DNA of 64,000 nucleotides, taken from positions 1 through 64,000 of the forward strand of contig JADKJR010000001.1 in assembly GCA_016720925.1 (NCBI GenBank), read 5' to 3'. Origin of the DNA: Betaproteobacteria bacterium (GTDB lineage Bacteria > Pseudomonadota > Gammaproteobacteria > Burkholderiales > Usitatibacteraceae). The notes beneath the pieces are model-generated. The model saw only the letters and a program-made list of their open reading frames with translations, did no database searches and was not told the DNA's origin. The first letter of the stretch is position 1. Every line of letters begins with the position of its first letter. A program made the position numbers and the translations under genes. This document shows, piece by piece, positions 43,671 to 51,502 of this stretch.

Positions 43671-44399
43671 TTAATCATTCTTCTTGCTGAGCAGTGACAA
43701 GAACTCGCGCCGCAGATTGGGGTCCTTGAGGAACGAGCCGCGCATCATGCTATTGGTCATGCGCGAGTCGGCATCTTTCACGCCACGCCAGTGCATGCAA
43801 AAGTGGTCCGCCTCGATCACAATCGCCAGGCCATCCGGCTTGACCTTGTCTTGCAGAATATTGGCAAGCTGGGATACCGCCTCTTCCTGAATCTGTGGCC
43901 GGCTCATCACCCAGTCACAGATGCGCGCGTATTTGGACAGGCCGATCAGATTGGAATGTCCGTTGGGCATGATGCCAATCCACACTTTGCCGATAATGGG
44001 GCAAAGGTGATGCGAACAGGCGCTGCGCACGGTGATGGGGCCGACGATCATTAGTTCATTGAGTTGCTCGACATTCGGAAACTCGGTCACGGCGGGCATC
44101 GGCTGATAACGGCCCTTGAAGACTTCGGTCAGATACATCTTCGCCACCCGGCGGGCGGTTTCCTGGGTGTTGTGATCGCTTTCGGTGTCAATGACCAAAC
44201 TCTTCAGCACTTCGGCCATTTTTGCCTCGACCTCGGCATGAAGCGCATCGACTTCGCCTTCCTTAAGATAGGCGGAAATATTGTCATTGGCGTGATAGCG
44301 TTGGTTGGCGCGTATCAGGCGCGAGCGAATGCGCGTCGATACGGGATGAATGCTGTCGTCCTCGTCACTTCGAAACAAAGGGGTGGGAATGGTGGACAT
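43671..44399 (-). CDS. folE: GTP cyclohydrolase I
   Basis: 242 residues. Zinc-binding Cys/His cluster: VRSACSHHLCPIIGKVWIG, and a second conserved Cys (DHFCMHWRGVKD). It starts folate/pterin synthesis. ATG 44399 follows AGGA four to five bases upstream. The N-terminus is ~60 residues longer than in compact homologues. Confidence 0.93.
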   Translation of the reverse strand: MSTIPTPLFRSDEDDSIHPVSTRIRSRLIRANQRYHANDNISAYLKEGEVDALHAEVEAKMAEVLKSLVIDTESDHNTQETARRVAKMYLTEVFKGRYQPMPAVTEFPNVEQLNELMIVGPITVRSACSHHLCPIIGKVWIGIMPNGHSNLIGLSKYARICDWVMSRPQIQEEAVSQLANILQDKVKPDGLAIVIEADHFCMHWRGVKDADSRMTNSMMRGSFLKDPNLRREFLSLLSKKND

Positions 44400-44500
44400 G
44401 TTGTTCCTTTTGGCATTGAGCGGTGTCGCGGCCATCTCTGATATCAGTTTAGTCGCCATGGGTTAAGTCCGCCAGCGCTGCGTCAGTCCACCAAACACGA

Positions 44501-44530
44501 AGGGCCGCGATGTTTCCACATGGCGGCCCT
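44501..44530 (-). terminator. Hairpin after rpoH, possible terminator
   Basis: AGGGCCGC (44501-44508) pairs with GCGGCCCT (44523-44530) with further pairing (ATGT/ACAT) in the loop. It lies 20 bases past the rpoH stop and before folE. Only a weak T-rich stretch follows on the minus strand. Confidence 0.5.
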
Positions 44531-44549
44531 CGCAATTGGCATGGATGAA

Positions 44550-45422
44550 TCAGCGGAGCGTGTCGTAGTCCTTCAACGCGAGCTTCATCTTTTGCATCGC
44601 CTTTGCTTCAATTTGACGGATACGCTCGGCGGAAACACCGAATTCGTCGGCGAGTTCGTGCAATGTCTTCTCTTCACCCTCATTGAGCCAGCGTGTCTGG
44701 ATGATCCGACGGCTGCGATCATCGAGACTTTCCAGTGCGGCATGCATGCCATCGGTCGCGGCAGCCTGCTTTTGCATTACCACGAGCTGTTCGGAAGGAT
44801 CAACGGTGGCATCCTGAAGATACGCAATCGGGCTGACCCAGTTGCTTTCTTCATCATCGTTGCCAGGTTCAAGTGAAATTTCCTGACCGGACAAACGTTT
44901 TTCCATCTCGGTGACGTCGGTCTCTTTCACGTTCAGCACCCGCGCGACTTCCTTGACCTCTTTCGGCGAAAGCGTGCCGAAATTGGGCTTCATGCTGCGC
45001 AGGTTGAAAAACAGTTTGCGTTGCGCTTTGGTGGTCGCTACTTTCACGATGCGCCAGTTTTTCAGAATGTACTCGTGAATTTCAGCCTTGATCCAGTGCA
45101 CCGCGAACGACACCAGGCGCACGCCGCGATCCGGGTCGAAGCGCTTCACGGCCTTCATCAGCCCGATGTTGCCTTCCTGGATCAGGTCCGCGTGCGGCAA
45201 GCCGTAGCCGGTGTAATTGCGTGCGATGGAAACGACCAGGCGCAAATGCGACATCACCATCTCGGAGGCAGCCGATAAATCCCCGCGCGTTGCCAGCGCG
45301 ACGCCGAGCTCATGCTCGCGTTCCGGCGTGAGCAGGGGAATGCGATTGACGGTGGAAATGTAGTTCTCAATACTTCCGACCGAAAGCACGGGCAAATTCA
45401 TCGTCATTGTTGCAGTGTTCAT
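44550..45422 (-). CDS. rpoH: Heat-shock sigma factor sigma-32 (RpoH)
   Basis: 290 residues. Region 2.4 contains SFAVHWIKAEIHEYIL, the RpoH box is AQRKLFFNLRSMK, and region 4.2 ends LADEFGVSAERIRQIEAKAM. It directs RNA polymerase to chaperone and protease promoters. ATG 45422 is preferred over 45437 because GGAGG lies seven bases upstream. A CIRCE element precedes the gene, pointing to HrcA repression. Confidence 0.96.
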   Translation of the reverse strand: MNTATMTMNLPVLSVGSIENYISTVNRIPLLTPEREHELGVALATRGDLSAASEMVMSHLRLVVSIARNYTGYGLPHADLIQEGNIGLMKAVKRFDPDRGVRLVSFAVHWIKAEIHEYILKNWRIVKVATTKAQRKLFFNLRSMKPNFGTLSPKEVKEVARVLNVKETDVTEMEKRLSGQEISLEPGNDDEESNWVSPIAYLQDATVDPSEQLVVMQKQAAATDGMHAALESLDDRSRRIIQTRWLNEGEEKTLHELADEFGVSAERIRQIEAKAMQKMKLALKDYDTLR

Positions 45423-45463
45423 CAGATCCTCCACCAATCCCGAGTATACGGGTCAAGTTAATT

Positions 45464-45490
45464 TTAGCACTCCTGATCTCAGAGTGCCAA
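45464..45490. promoter_or_regulatory. CIRCE operator (HrcA binding site) upstream of rpoH
   Basis: TTAGCACTC (45464-45472), nine bases, GAGTGCCAA (45482-45490): arms match the CIRCE consensus TTAGCACTC-N9-GAGTGCTAA at 17 of 18 positions. It lies ~40 bases before the rpoH ATG. A -10-like TATACT (minus strand, 45443-45448) lies between the two, so HrcA bound here would overlap the promoter. Confidence 0.88.
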
Positions 45491-45976
45491 TGCGAAAAAA
45501 GGTTCCAATGCTCCCGTCTCGGCGAGCAGGGAATTCGCAAGAATTCTTTTAACTTATTGAATAGTATTGATTTTTATAAAAACTCAACGTGCCCTTCTTA
45601 AACGCCATAAATATGGGGCTGAAAAGACAAATTCCAAACACAAGCACTGGCGCGGCCTTCTGGCCAATAATCCCTGAAAAGGCGCGTCAGTATTAGACTT
45701 TACCGAATTTTTGTAACCTGCTGCGCAAGAAGAATGTGCCCGCATTTCGGCGACCACCGCACAACCCCGCTTCCTCCACGCCGCCGGCGCATTGGCGTTC
45801 GGGGGCATCATTCGCATGGTGTCGCTACCGGGAAGTCGCTCCCGTCGTGCCGCGCGAGCGGTATAGTGAAGCACCAAATTGCGCACTGGCCTGCTCGGTC
45901 GAGCAAGCCATTGGAAATCGATTCTGAGGCGGCCACGCGGAAAAATAGCGCCCTACAAAAATAAGCGGAGATATTC
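45491..45976. other. Gene-free stretch with one palindromic repeat
   Basis: Between rpoH and the acyl-CoA dehydrogenase there is no gene. It contains repeat G and no clear promoter; AAGCGGAG (45962-45969) is the dehydrogenase ribosome site. Confidence 0.55.
45637..45701. repeat. REP-like palindromic repeat, copy G
   Basis: AAACACAAGCACTGGCGCGGCC and GGCGCGTCAGTATTAGACTTT flank the family core CTGGCCAATAATCCCTGAAA. The right arm is partly diverged. Confidence 0.75.
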
Positions 45977-47680
45977 ATGATTCTTCTCAATCCACAACAC
46001 CTCGCTCGCCATTATCCCGATCAACGCTCCCGCGAAATCATGGAGAAAACCGTCGCGTTCTTTGAAAAACGCGGGCTGACCAAATTAAAGGCGGATTTTC
46101 ATGCCGCCACCTGGTACGACGATTTCCTGAATTTCGTGAAGGACGAACGCATCTTCGCCTCAATGATGACGCCCGCCGAGCAAGGCGCTGAGGGTGAACA
46201 GGCCGTGTGGGATACGTGGCGGGTATGTGGCTTTGCCGAGATTCTGGGGTTCTACGGGCTTCCCTACTGGTATGCGTATCAGGTCTCGGTGCTCGGCATT
46301 GGCCCGATCTGGATGAGCAAGAACAAGGTCGCGCAGGCAAAGGCCAAGCGATTGCTCGACGAAGGCAATATCTTTGCCTTTGGCCTTTCCGAAAAAGAAC
46401 ATGGCGCCGATATCTATTCCTCCGACATGATTGTCACGCCGGTCGGCGACGGCACCTATACCGCCACGGGCGGCAAGTATTACATCGGCAACGGCAACAA
46501 GGCCCGCATGGTTTCTACATTCGGCAAGATGGCCGGTAGCGGCGAGTATGTTTTCTTCGTCGCCGATTCGCAGCACCCGAAGTATGAGCTCATCAAAAAC
46601 GTCGTCCATAGCCAGAACTACGTCGCCGAGTACCGCTTGAATGCGTATCCCTTGGGCGAAGATGACATCCTGCACCGCGGTGACGACGCCTGGAACGCCG
46701 CGCTCAACACGGTCAATCTGGGCAAGTACAACCTGGGCTGGGCCTCCATCGGGATCTGTACGCACGCCTTCTATGAGGCCTTCGATCACGCCGCCAATCG
46801 CCGCTTGTACAACATGACAGTGACCGATTTTCCCCACGTGCGGCAACTTTTTACCGATGCCTATGCGCGCCTTGTCGCCATGAAGCTGTTCGCGTTGCGG
46901 GCAGCCGATTACATGAAATCCGCCTCGGCGGAAGACCGGCGCTACCTGCTGTTCAATCCGATCGTCAAAATGAAAGTCACCACGCAGGGCGAGGAAGTCA
47001 TCAATCTTCTCTGGGATGTCATCGCCGCCAAAGGGTTCGAGAAAGACCAGTACTTTGCGATGGCCGCCGTTGAAATACGCGGCCTGCCCAAGCTCGAAGG
47101 CACGGTGCACGTCAACATGGCCCTGATCATCAAGTTCATGGCGAACTATTTCTTTTCCCCTGCCGCGTATCCGGAAATACCGAAACGCGACGATGGCGCA
47201 AACGACAGCTTCATGTTTGATCAAGGTCCCACAAAGGGGCTGGGCGGCATCAAGTTCCACGATTACCGGATCGCGTATGACAGCGTTGAATTGGCCAATC
47301 TGACCGTCTTCAAGGAACAGATCGCGCTGTTCAAGGAAATGTCGATGCAGGCGCCACCGACAAAGGAACAGGCCAAGGACATCGACTTCCTGCTCACCGC
47401 AGGCGAAATGTTCACGCTCGTCGTATATGGCCAGCTGATCCTGGAAAACGCGAAAATTTATGGCGTCGAAAGTGAGTTGCTCGACCAGATATTCGATTTC
47501 ATGGTGCGCGACTTTTCCAAGTTCGCCTTGCAGCTTTACTCGAAGCCCAGCAGCACCGAGGCGCAGATGGCGCACTGCATGAAGATGATCAAGAAGCCCG
47601 TCGTCAACAACGCGCGCTACGAAAAGGTATGGTCCGCGCATGTCGGCAAGATGAAAGCGCAATACAAGATGCCCGATTAG
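45977..47680 (+). CDS. Acyl-CoA dehydrogenase-like flavoprotein
   Basis: 567 residues. It has the acyl-CoA dehydrogenase fold with FAD-contact FGLSEKEHGADIYSSDMIV in the middle domain and GKYYIGNGNKARM, and a C-terminal helical domain. An extra ~130-residue C-terminal part makes it longer than the usual ~380 residues, as in some long FadE-like branches. The substrate is unknown. It stands alone between two intergenic repeats. Confidence 0.85.
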   Translation: MILLNPQHLARHYPDQRSREIMEKTVAFFEKRGLTKLKADFHAATWYDDFLNFVKDERIFASMMTPAEQGAEGEQAVWDTWRVCGFAEILGFYGLPYWYAYQVSVLGIGPIWMSKNKVAQAKAKRLLDEGNIFAFGLSEKEHGADIYSSDMIVTPVGDGTYTATGGKYYIGNGNKARMVSTFGKMAGSGEYVFFVADSQHPKYELIKNVVHSQNYVAEYRLNAYPLGEDDILHRGDDAWNAALNTVNLGKYNLGWASIGICTHAFYEAFDHAANRRLYNMTVTDFPHVRQLFTDAYARLVAMKLFALRAADYMKSASAEDRRYLLFNPIVKMKVTTQGEEVINLLWDVIAAKGFEKDQYFAMAAVEIRGLPKLEGTVHVNMALIIKFMANYFFSPAAYPEIPKRDDGANDSFMFDQGPTKGLGGIKFHDYRIAYDSVELANLTVFKEQIALFKEMSMQAPPTKEQAKDIDFLLTAGEMFTLVVYGQLILENAKIYGVESELLDQIFDFMVRDFSKFALQLYSKPSSTEAQMAHCMKMIKKPVVNNARYEKVWSAHVGKMKAQYKMPD

Positions 47681-47696
47681 CCGGGCGTCCGATAGA

Positions 47697-47753
47697 GCAC
47701 TAGCATTGGCGGGCATTTCGGGGCCCTTTATGCCTGAAAGGCCCGCCAAATGG
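47697..47753. repeat. REP-like palindromic repeat, copy H (diverged)
   Basis: GCACTAGCATTGGCGGGC at the left and GGCCCGCCAAATGGCG at the right, with the family core TTTATGCCTGAAAGGCC. It is shorter and more degraded than other copies. It separates the dehydrogenase gene from the integron relic. Confidence 0.5.
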
Positions 47754-47789
47754 CGATCTGCGCGTCAATGTGCTGGGAAATTCATCATT

Positions 47790-48103
47790 CAATTGCGGAT
47801 ACGATAGTGACGCTGCCCAGCGTCGCGATCACACGACGTCTGCGAAATATTCGACCACGGCCCATTTGATTTTCGATGACGCATCCCAGACCACCGAATG
47901 AAAAACCGGATCCCGTACAAATAAGCTTCTTTCGTAGGCAGGCTGTAATGCAATTCGCGAACTCGCTCCCGCACCTGCTCCAGAGTTTTTGTCGATTGCC
48001 GCGAGCGAAGGACGTTGCTAGACTGCCGCTTGTTAACGACGTACGGTCGAAATGCAGAATTTGCGTGACTGACGGAAATCGGGAAAGTGTTATGGCCGTA
48101 CAT
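47790..48103 (-). pseudogene. Truncated integron integrase IntI, N-terminal fragment
   Basis: KTLEQVRERVRELHYSLPTK followed by EAYLYGIRFFIRWSGMRH is the SAM-like core-binding N-terminus of integron-type tyrosine recombinases. After MRH the frame shifts, and another frame briefly keeps the KMGA-VVEYFADVV-like continuation before all homology ends. The catalytic domain with Arg/His/Tyr is missing. It lies on the minus strand, divergent from the cassette-like genes on the plus strand, exactly as intI does in an integron. Confidence 0.7.
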
Positions 48104-48221
48104 AGATACGGCTTACGGGCGGAAGCAGTTGATTGCAAGTGTATTTTCCGCATTTTTTTGGGAATGATAGGGAGCAGCGCGGAACGGTATGCGGACGCGG
48201 TGCTCCCTAGATTGAGCAACA

Positions 48222-48863
48222 ATGGAGACCCAAAGCGTCACTGTGGTCTGGTGGTTCTTGCTGATGCCGGTGGCGGCATATTTATTGGTCATTGAGCTTT
48301 GCTTGGCTTGCCGGGCGGTTGAACGGTATTGACCTGAGAAGCACGGTTCGCACAGCCTCGGCGCTACCAATGCAGGTCGCGTGCTAGGCCGCCCATGGTT
48401 CGTTTTCGTTTTCGCCCTCGACGTGGCAAAGGGATGGGGGCCCGTGTTTATTGTTGATCGGGCGCTTGGCTCCGGCGGCGACACGTTACTTATTTTGTTC
48501 GTCGGTGCGTCGGCGGTTCTCGGCCACGTATTCACTTGCTTCCACCGGTTTAGGGGCGGTAAGGCAGTGGCGACATCACTTGGTGTGCTGATCGCATTAT
48601 TGCCATTGGTTGCTGCCATCAGCTTTGCGCTCTGGCTGGTAGTTTTGGTGGCTCAGTGGGCCGTGCCTGGCCGTAGCCGCAGCGATTCTGTCGGTCCGGC
48701 CTCAGTGGTCGCCGCTGTCGCAGCGCCCATCATCCACCTTGGGGTCGCCGAGAGTCCGTGGGACAGTCCAGCGCTGCCGTTCACGGTCTTCGTCTTTCTT
48801 CTCTCGATATTGGTCGTGCTAAAGCATCGAAGCAATATCGCCAAGCTGCTCGGGCGGACTTAG
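48222..48863 (+). pseudogene. plsY: Decayed glycerol-3-phosphate acyltransferase PlsY-like gene
   Basis: From ATG 48222 the frame gives METQSVTVVWWFLLMPVAAY, then needs the next frame for SFAWLAGRLNGIDLR (about 48287-48336) and returns to the first for HGSHSLGATNAGRVLGRPWF and the rest. The late part keeps PlsY landmarks: GATNAGR, FALDVAKGWGPV, FRGGKAVATSLGVLIAL. Two compensating indels introduce a stop at 48333. PlsY makes lysophosphatidate in the membrane. Frame 48381-48863 on its own lacks the N-terminal helix. Whether it was a cassette or inserted into the integron is unclear. Confidence 0.7.
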
Positions 48864-48901
48864 TTTCAACCTTCAAGTACAACACACATAGTGAATAAAC
48901 C

Positions 48902-48990
48902 GCCTAACAATTCGGTCAAACGGACAGCCGTAAGCTTCGCTATGGGTTCCTCGCCTGCGGCTCGGCTGCCGCTTACCTCAAACGTCAGTC
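48902..48990 (+). repeat. attC-like integron recombination site 1
   Basis: GCCTAAC (R'') is followed by AATTCGGTCAAACGGAC; the other side is GCTTACCTCAAACGTCAGTC (R'-like GTCAGTC). Arms fold back on each other around a variable centre of ~50 bases, with the unpaired bases usual in attC. R' has C where the GTTRRRY consensus has T. It lies 39 bases past the plsY-like stop. Confidence 0.65.
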
Positions 48991-49032
48991 GTCAGCATTT
49001 GCCATATGCATACATAATATATACAATGGCTC

Positions 49033-49295
49033 ATGCGGTTTCAATTTGATCCAACCAAGGCAGCATCGAACCTCAAGAAACACGGCGTCTCATTGCCCGA
49101 TGCTGAAGGTGTTCGCCGATCCGCTTGCTGCACCGCGCTGATCCGGACTCTGAGGGCGAAGAACGATTTATCGCCTTGGGCCTCGGTAACGCCGGGCACG
49201 TGTTGGTTATGAACTACACGTTACGAGGCAATGAGATTCGTCCCATTTCCGCGCGACGTGCCACCCGCCGAGAGGTGAAAGCATATGCGAGCTGA
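49033..49295 (+). pseudogene. brnT: BrnT-like toxin (DUF497), two frameshifts
   Basis: Reading three frames in turn rebuilds a BrnT: MRFQFDPTKAASNLKKHGVS then DAEG / VFADPLAA / RADPDSEGEERFIALG, and finally GNEIRPISARRATRREVKAY. Shifts occur near 49109 and 49136. BrnT is a ribonuclease toxin inhibited by BrnA. The last codons overlap brnA by 11 bases, the normal arrangement. As written the toxin cannot be made. Confidence 0.75.
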
Positions 49296-49635
49296 ATACG
49301 ACTTTTCAAAGGCAGAGCGGAAAGCGCTCATTCCCAGTAAAGGCAAGACACGAATTTCAATCTTCATCGATAACGCAGTGCTTGACGCGTTTCGCTCGAA
49401 GGCTGAAAACGCTGGGGTTGGCTATCAAACGATGATGAACGACGCGTTGAAACAATTTCTTTCTGAGTCGGGTCGTCCATTACCGAGACATCGCTTCGTC
49501 AGATACTGCAAGAGGTGTTGCCTACTTCTCAAAAACGGCTCACAACTCGTTCAGCGGGGACGCCGCAAAAGCGCGCCGCCCGTTAGCTCGGACGTCAGTC
49601 GTCTCAAACACGGACCACGCGGAGGAGCGCAATGA
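49285..49635 (+). CDS. brnA: BrnA-like antitoxin, altered C-terminus
   Basis: MRAEYDFSKAERKALIPSKG then TRISIFIDNAVLDAFRSKAE and GVGYQTMMNDALKQFL are the BrnA ribbon-helix-helix antitoxin. After SESGRPL one missing base (near 49483) changes the frame; restored, it reads TETSLRQILQEVLPTSQ. In the actual frame translation runs on through attC-like site 2 to 49635. The DNA-binding core is intact, so a protein could still be made. Confidence 0.65.
   Translation: MRAEYDFSKAERKALIPSKGKTRISIFIDNAVLDAFRSKAENAGVGYQTMMNDALKQFLSESGRPLPRHRFVRYCKRCCLLLKNGSQLVQRGRRKSAPPVSSDVSRLKHGPRGGAQ
49537..49600 (+). repeat. attC-like integron recombination site 2
   Basis: GGCTCACAACTCGTTCAGCG opens the site and GTTAGCTCGGACGTCAGTC closes it, with a GACGCCGC-AAAA-GCGCGCC hairpin between. 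The right end GACGTCAGTCGTC is the same as in site 1 (AACGTCAGTCGTC), suggesting a common cassette-array lineage. Confidence 0.6.
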
Positions 49636-50021
49636 CAATCGACACACTTTCCACTTGGCATGAGCTGGTGGAATCACGAAACGCGAAGGGCCTCACCACG
49701 CTGCTCGCTGACGATGTCGTCTTCCACTCGCCCGTCGTCCATACGCCGCAGGTCGGAAAGGCAATCACCGTTCAGTACCTTTCTGCCGCGTTCCACGTGT
49801 TTTTCAACGAGTCCTTCAAGTACATCAGAGAAGTTGTCGGTCCTGCCGATGCCGTGCTGGAGTTCCAGGTAGAAATTGATGGCATCACCGTCAACGGTGT
49901 TGACATGCTCAAGTGGGACGGCGACGGAAGAATCGTTGATTTCAAGGTGCTGATTCGGCCACTCAAGGCAATTAATTTGATCCATCAAAAGATGGCGGCA
50001 ATGCTTCAAGCCAGGCAGTGA
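49632..50021 (+). CDS. SnoaL/NTF2-like cassette protein
   Basis: 129 residues with the cone-shaped NTF2/SnoaL fold signature: a first helix (TWHELVESRNAKGLTTLLAD), DVVFHSPVVHTPQVGK, then strands ending WDGDGRIVDFKVLIRPLKAI. Such proteins are small enzymes or ligand binders, often encoded in integron cassettes. The frame is intact, unlike the two upstream genes. GGAGG lies six bases before the ATG. Confidence 0.75.
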   Translation: MTIDTLSTWHELVESRNAKGLTTLLADDVVFHSPVVHTPQVGKAITVQYLSAAFHVFFNESFKYIREVVGPADAVLEFQVEIDGITVNGVDMLKWDGDGRIVDFKVLIRPLKAINLIHQKMAAMLQARQ

Positions 50022-50034
50022 GGAAGATCCAGAC

Positions 50035-50110
50035 GCCTAGCCCTTCCGTCGAGAGAACGTCATAAGCAACTTCGCTTGCTTGCGGCCGCGCCAAAGGTCA
50101 AATGTTGAGG
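50035..50110 (+). repeat. attC-like integron recombination site 3
   Basis: GCCTAGCCCTTCCGTCGAG is close to the widespread attC left end GCCTAACCCTTCCATCGAG; the right end is GGTCAAATGTTGAGG. An inner AAGCAA-CTTCG-CTTGCTT hairpin supports the fold. It lies 14 bases after the SnoaL-like gene, as expected for a cassette. Confidence 0.65.
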
Positions 50111-50203
50111 CTGTTGGAAACCTTGAAATGCCAAAATCACCAGGAATTAAATCAATGCGTTGCGAAGCATTTTTTCTGGACAAAAGACTTTTCCTGCAGT
50201 CTC

Positions 50204-50210
50204 GTTAGGC
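50204..50210 (+). other. Lone GTTAGGC cassette boundary
   Basis: GTCTCGTTAGGC just before the next gene has the canonical R' sequence GTTAGGC, but no matching left half lies upstream. The ~95 bases between site 3 and this point may be a cassette that lost its gene and attC left arm. Confidence 0.4.
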
Positions 50211-50214
50211 ATGA

Positions 50215-50643
50215 ATGGAAACATACGCCGCCAGACTCTTGAAACTAGTGGTCGACAAGTGCCAAAAGGGCCCTTTCAGCGAAATTCGATTCATCTCGGG
50301 GATGAGCCCCGCCTTCGTAGACAAGGAGGGCCCTCATTTTCTCGAATTCGCATACCTGTCCAGGGAACTGGTCAGCGAGATTCATCTGTTGTGCCTTTTG
50401 CTGGCGGATGAGACGGTGCCGGATTCCGAAGCGTCGAGCACGTACACCTTCGCATTGCGGCGCCTGGGTCGAGTTCTATGCAAATACCAACGTCGTGGCA
50501 ACGTCGCGAGCCTAATCCTGGTGCGCGACGCGGATGCCAGCCGAAACTGTCGAGGCGATCCGCCCGACAAAGCGCCCTTCGCTCCGAGCCGAGGCGAAGC
50601 CGGATTTGAAGCGGAAGCGGGATTGATGCTTACACGTGGCTAA
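50215..50643 (+). CDS. Cassette gene of unknown function, weakly like a pilus-ATPase N-terminus
   Basis: 142 residues. METYAARLLKLVVDKCQKGPF ... ISGMSPAFVDKEG loosely recalls the N-terminal domain of PilT-type ATPases (a short helix, then a glycine-rich sheet), but there is no Walker motif and the resemblance may be chance. It starts four bases after a GTTAGGC boundary. The C-terminal ~30 residues may read into cassette linker sequence. Confidence 0.5.
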   Translation: METYAARLLKLVVDKCQKGPFSEIRFISGMSPAFVDKEGPHFLEFAYLSRELVSEIHLLCLLLADETVPDSEASSTYTFALRRLGRVLCKYQRRGNVASLILVRDADASRNCRGDPPDKAPFAPSRGEAGFEAEAGLMLTRG

Positions 50644-50707
50644 AGACTGCTCGCTCCGGTCGTGGGCCGTGCCAATAGTGGTGCGCCCCAAATTTTGGGC
50701 GTTAGAT
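50638..50707 (+). repeat. attC-like site 4 (partial)
   Basis: The right end CCAAATTTTGGGCGTTAGATGC has a GTTAGAT R' box and a CCCAAAATTTGGG hairpin; the left end TGGCTAAAGACTGC is a weak match. It overlaps the previous gene's stop. Confidence 0.45.
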
Positions 50708-50727
50708 GCTATCTGGAGCTGCGAGCC

Positions 50728-51099
50728 ATGAGATTGTTGATCCCTATTACTTTCCTTCTGATGGCTATCGCGGCATGCACTTCTGTTTGGTTCGTGAGCG
50801 TACTCAAGCCGACCAGTATCGGTGCGTTCGTGTTTTTCGCCGCCTGGCTAATTTCTCCTTACGCAATGATGAGTGCGGCGCTGAGTTTTTTGCGGCCGAG
50901 AGGCAAACCATCTTTTCATTGGTATGTTGTCGCAGGCATAGTTTCCATTGGTGGCGTTCTCTTTCTGGCGGACGTCATTCTTTGGCACCCCGATGCGCAG
51001 GGCGCGATTGCCGTGTTGATGACGCCAATACTCCAGGGTGGCGCGTTGATTCTTCTGTTACCTGTTGTCTGGTGGGCGACGCGAAACTCGCGCCGGTAA
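50728..51099 (+). CDS. Small four-helix membrane protein in the cassette region
   Basis: 123 residues with four predicted helices (ITFLLMAIAACTSVWFVSVL, IGAFVFFAAWLISPYAMM, WYVVAGIVSIGGVLFLADVI, AIAVLMTPILQGGALILLLP). The first carries a possible lipobox-like IAAC. I do not recognise the family. It begins 20 bases after attC-like site 4. Confidence 0.55.
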   Translation: MRLLIPITFLLMAIAACTSVWFVSVLKPTSIGAFVFFAAWLISPYAMMSAALSFLRPRGKPSFHWYVVAGIVSIGGVLFLADVILWHPDAQGAIAVLMTPILQGGALILLLPVVWWATRNSRR

Positions 51100-51167
51100 C
51101 CCGTCAATCGGGCGGATAGTTTCCGGCCTACGGCGCCCTGTGGCCGCGCATGTCCATTGCAAGGCGT
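51094..51167 (+). repeat. attC-like site 5 (weak)
   Basis: CGGTAACCCGTCAATCGGGCGG on the left and TGGCCGCGCATGTCCATTGC on the right resemble the two arms of some attC sites. R' is not recognisable (GCAAGGC). Included because of its position right after a cassette gene. Confidence 0.3.
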
Positions 51168-51211
51168 CACATACTTAAGTTTCGATCCATCAACGCAGTA
51201 CGGAGATTCAT

Positions 51212-51337
51212 ATGCGATCTGTCACCCTCTTCCTGTTCCTCATGCTCCCGGCAATCGCACTGTCCGCAGGCCGCGCAACGGATCCGGCGGTGCAAAAACT
51301 GCGAGACGACGCAAGTGCCACTTCTTCAAGGCACTAA
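51212..51337 (+). CDS. Short secreted peptide, probably a truncated cassette gene
   Basis: 41 residues: MRSVTLFLFLMLPAIALSAG is a clear signal peptide, followed by only ~20 residues (RATDPAVQKLRDDASATSSRH). It looks like the start of a periplasmic protein cut by a stop or an indel. The remaining 51338-51658 contains repeat I and no other gene. Confidence 0.4.
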   Translation: MRSVTLFLFLMLPAIALSAGRATDPAVQKLRDDASATSSRH

Positions 51338-51502
51338 CGGGTCTGGCCGCCTCGAATTCGCGCAACGGGACTTTCCAGCCGCGGAAAAGGGCTTTGGCGA
51401 TAGAGAGTTCGGCTGCTGATCAGAGGCTACGCGCGGACTTCGCCTCAGCAGGGCGTCCTCAACGCCAGACGGGGAGGGGTTACAAGCAGTAAATCTGGCC
51501 CA

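Noticed and set aside
46160..47749. 529-codon antisense frame over the acyl-CoA dehydrogenase
   Set aside because: It is a shadow created by GC-rich codon use; the plus-strand protein has clear FAD and fold motifs while this one has none.
50154..50176. AATGC-loop-GCATT hairpin with a T-run
   Set aside because: A five-base stem is too short to call a terminator.
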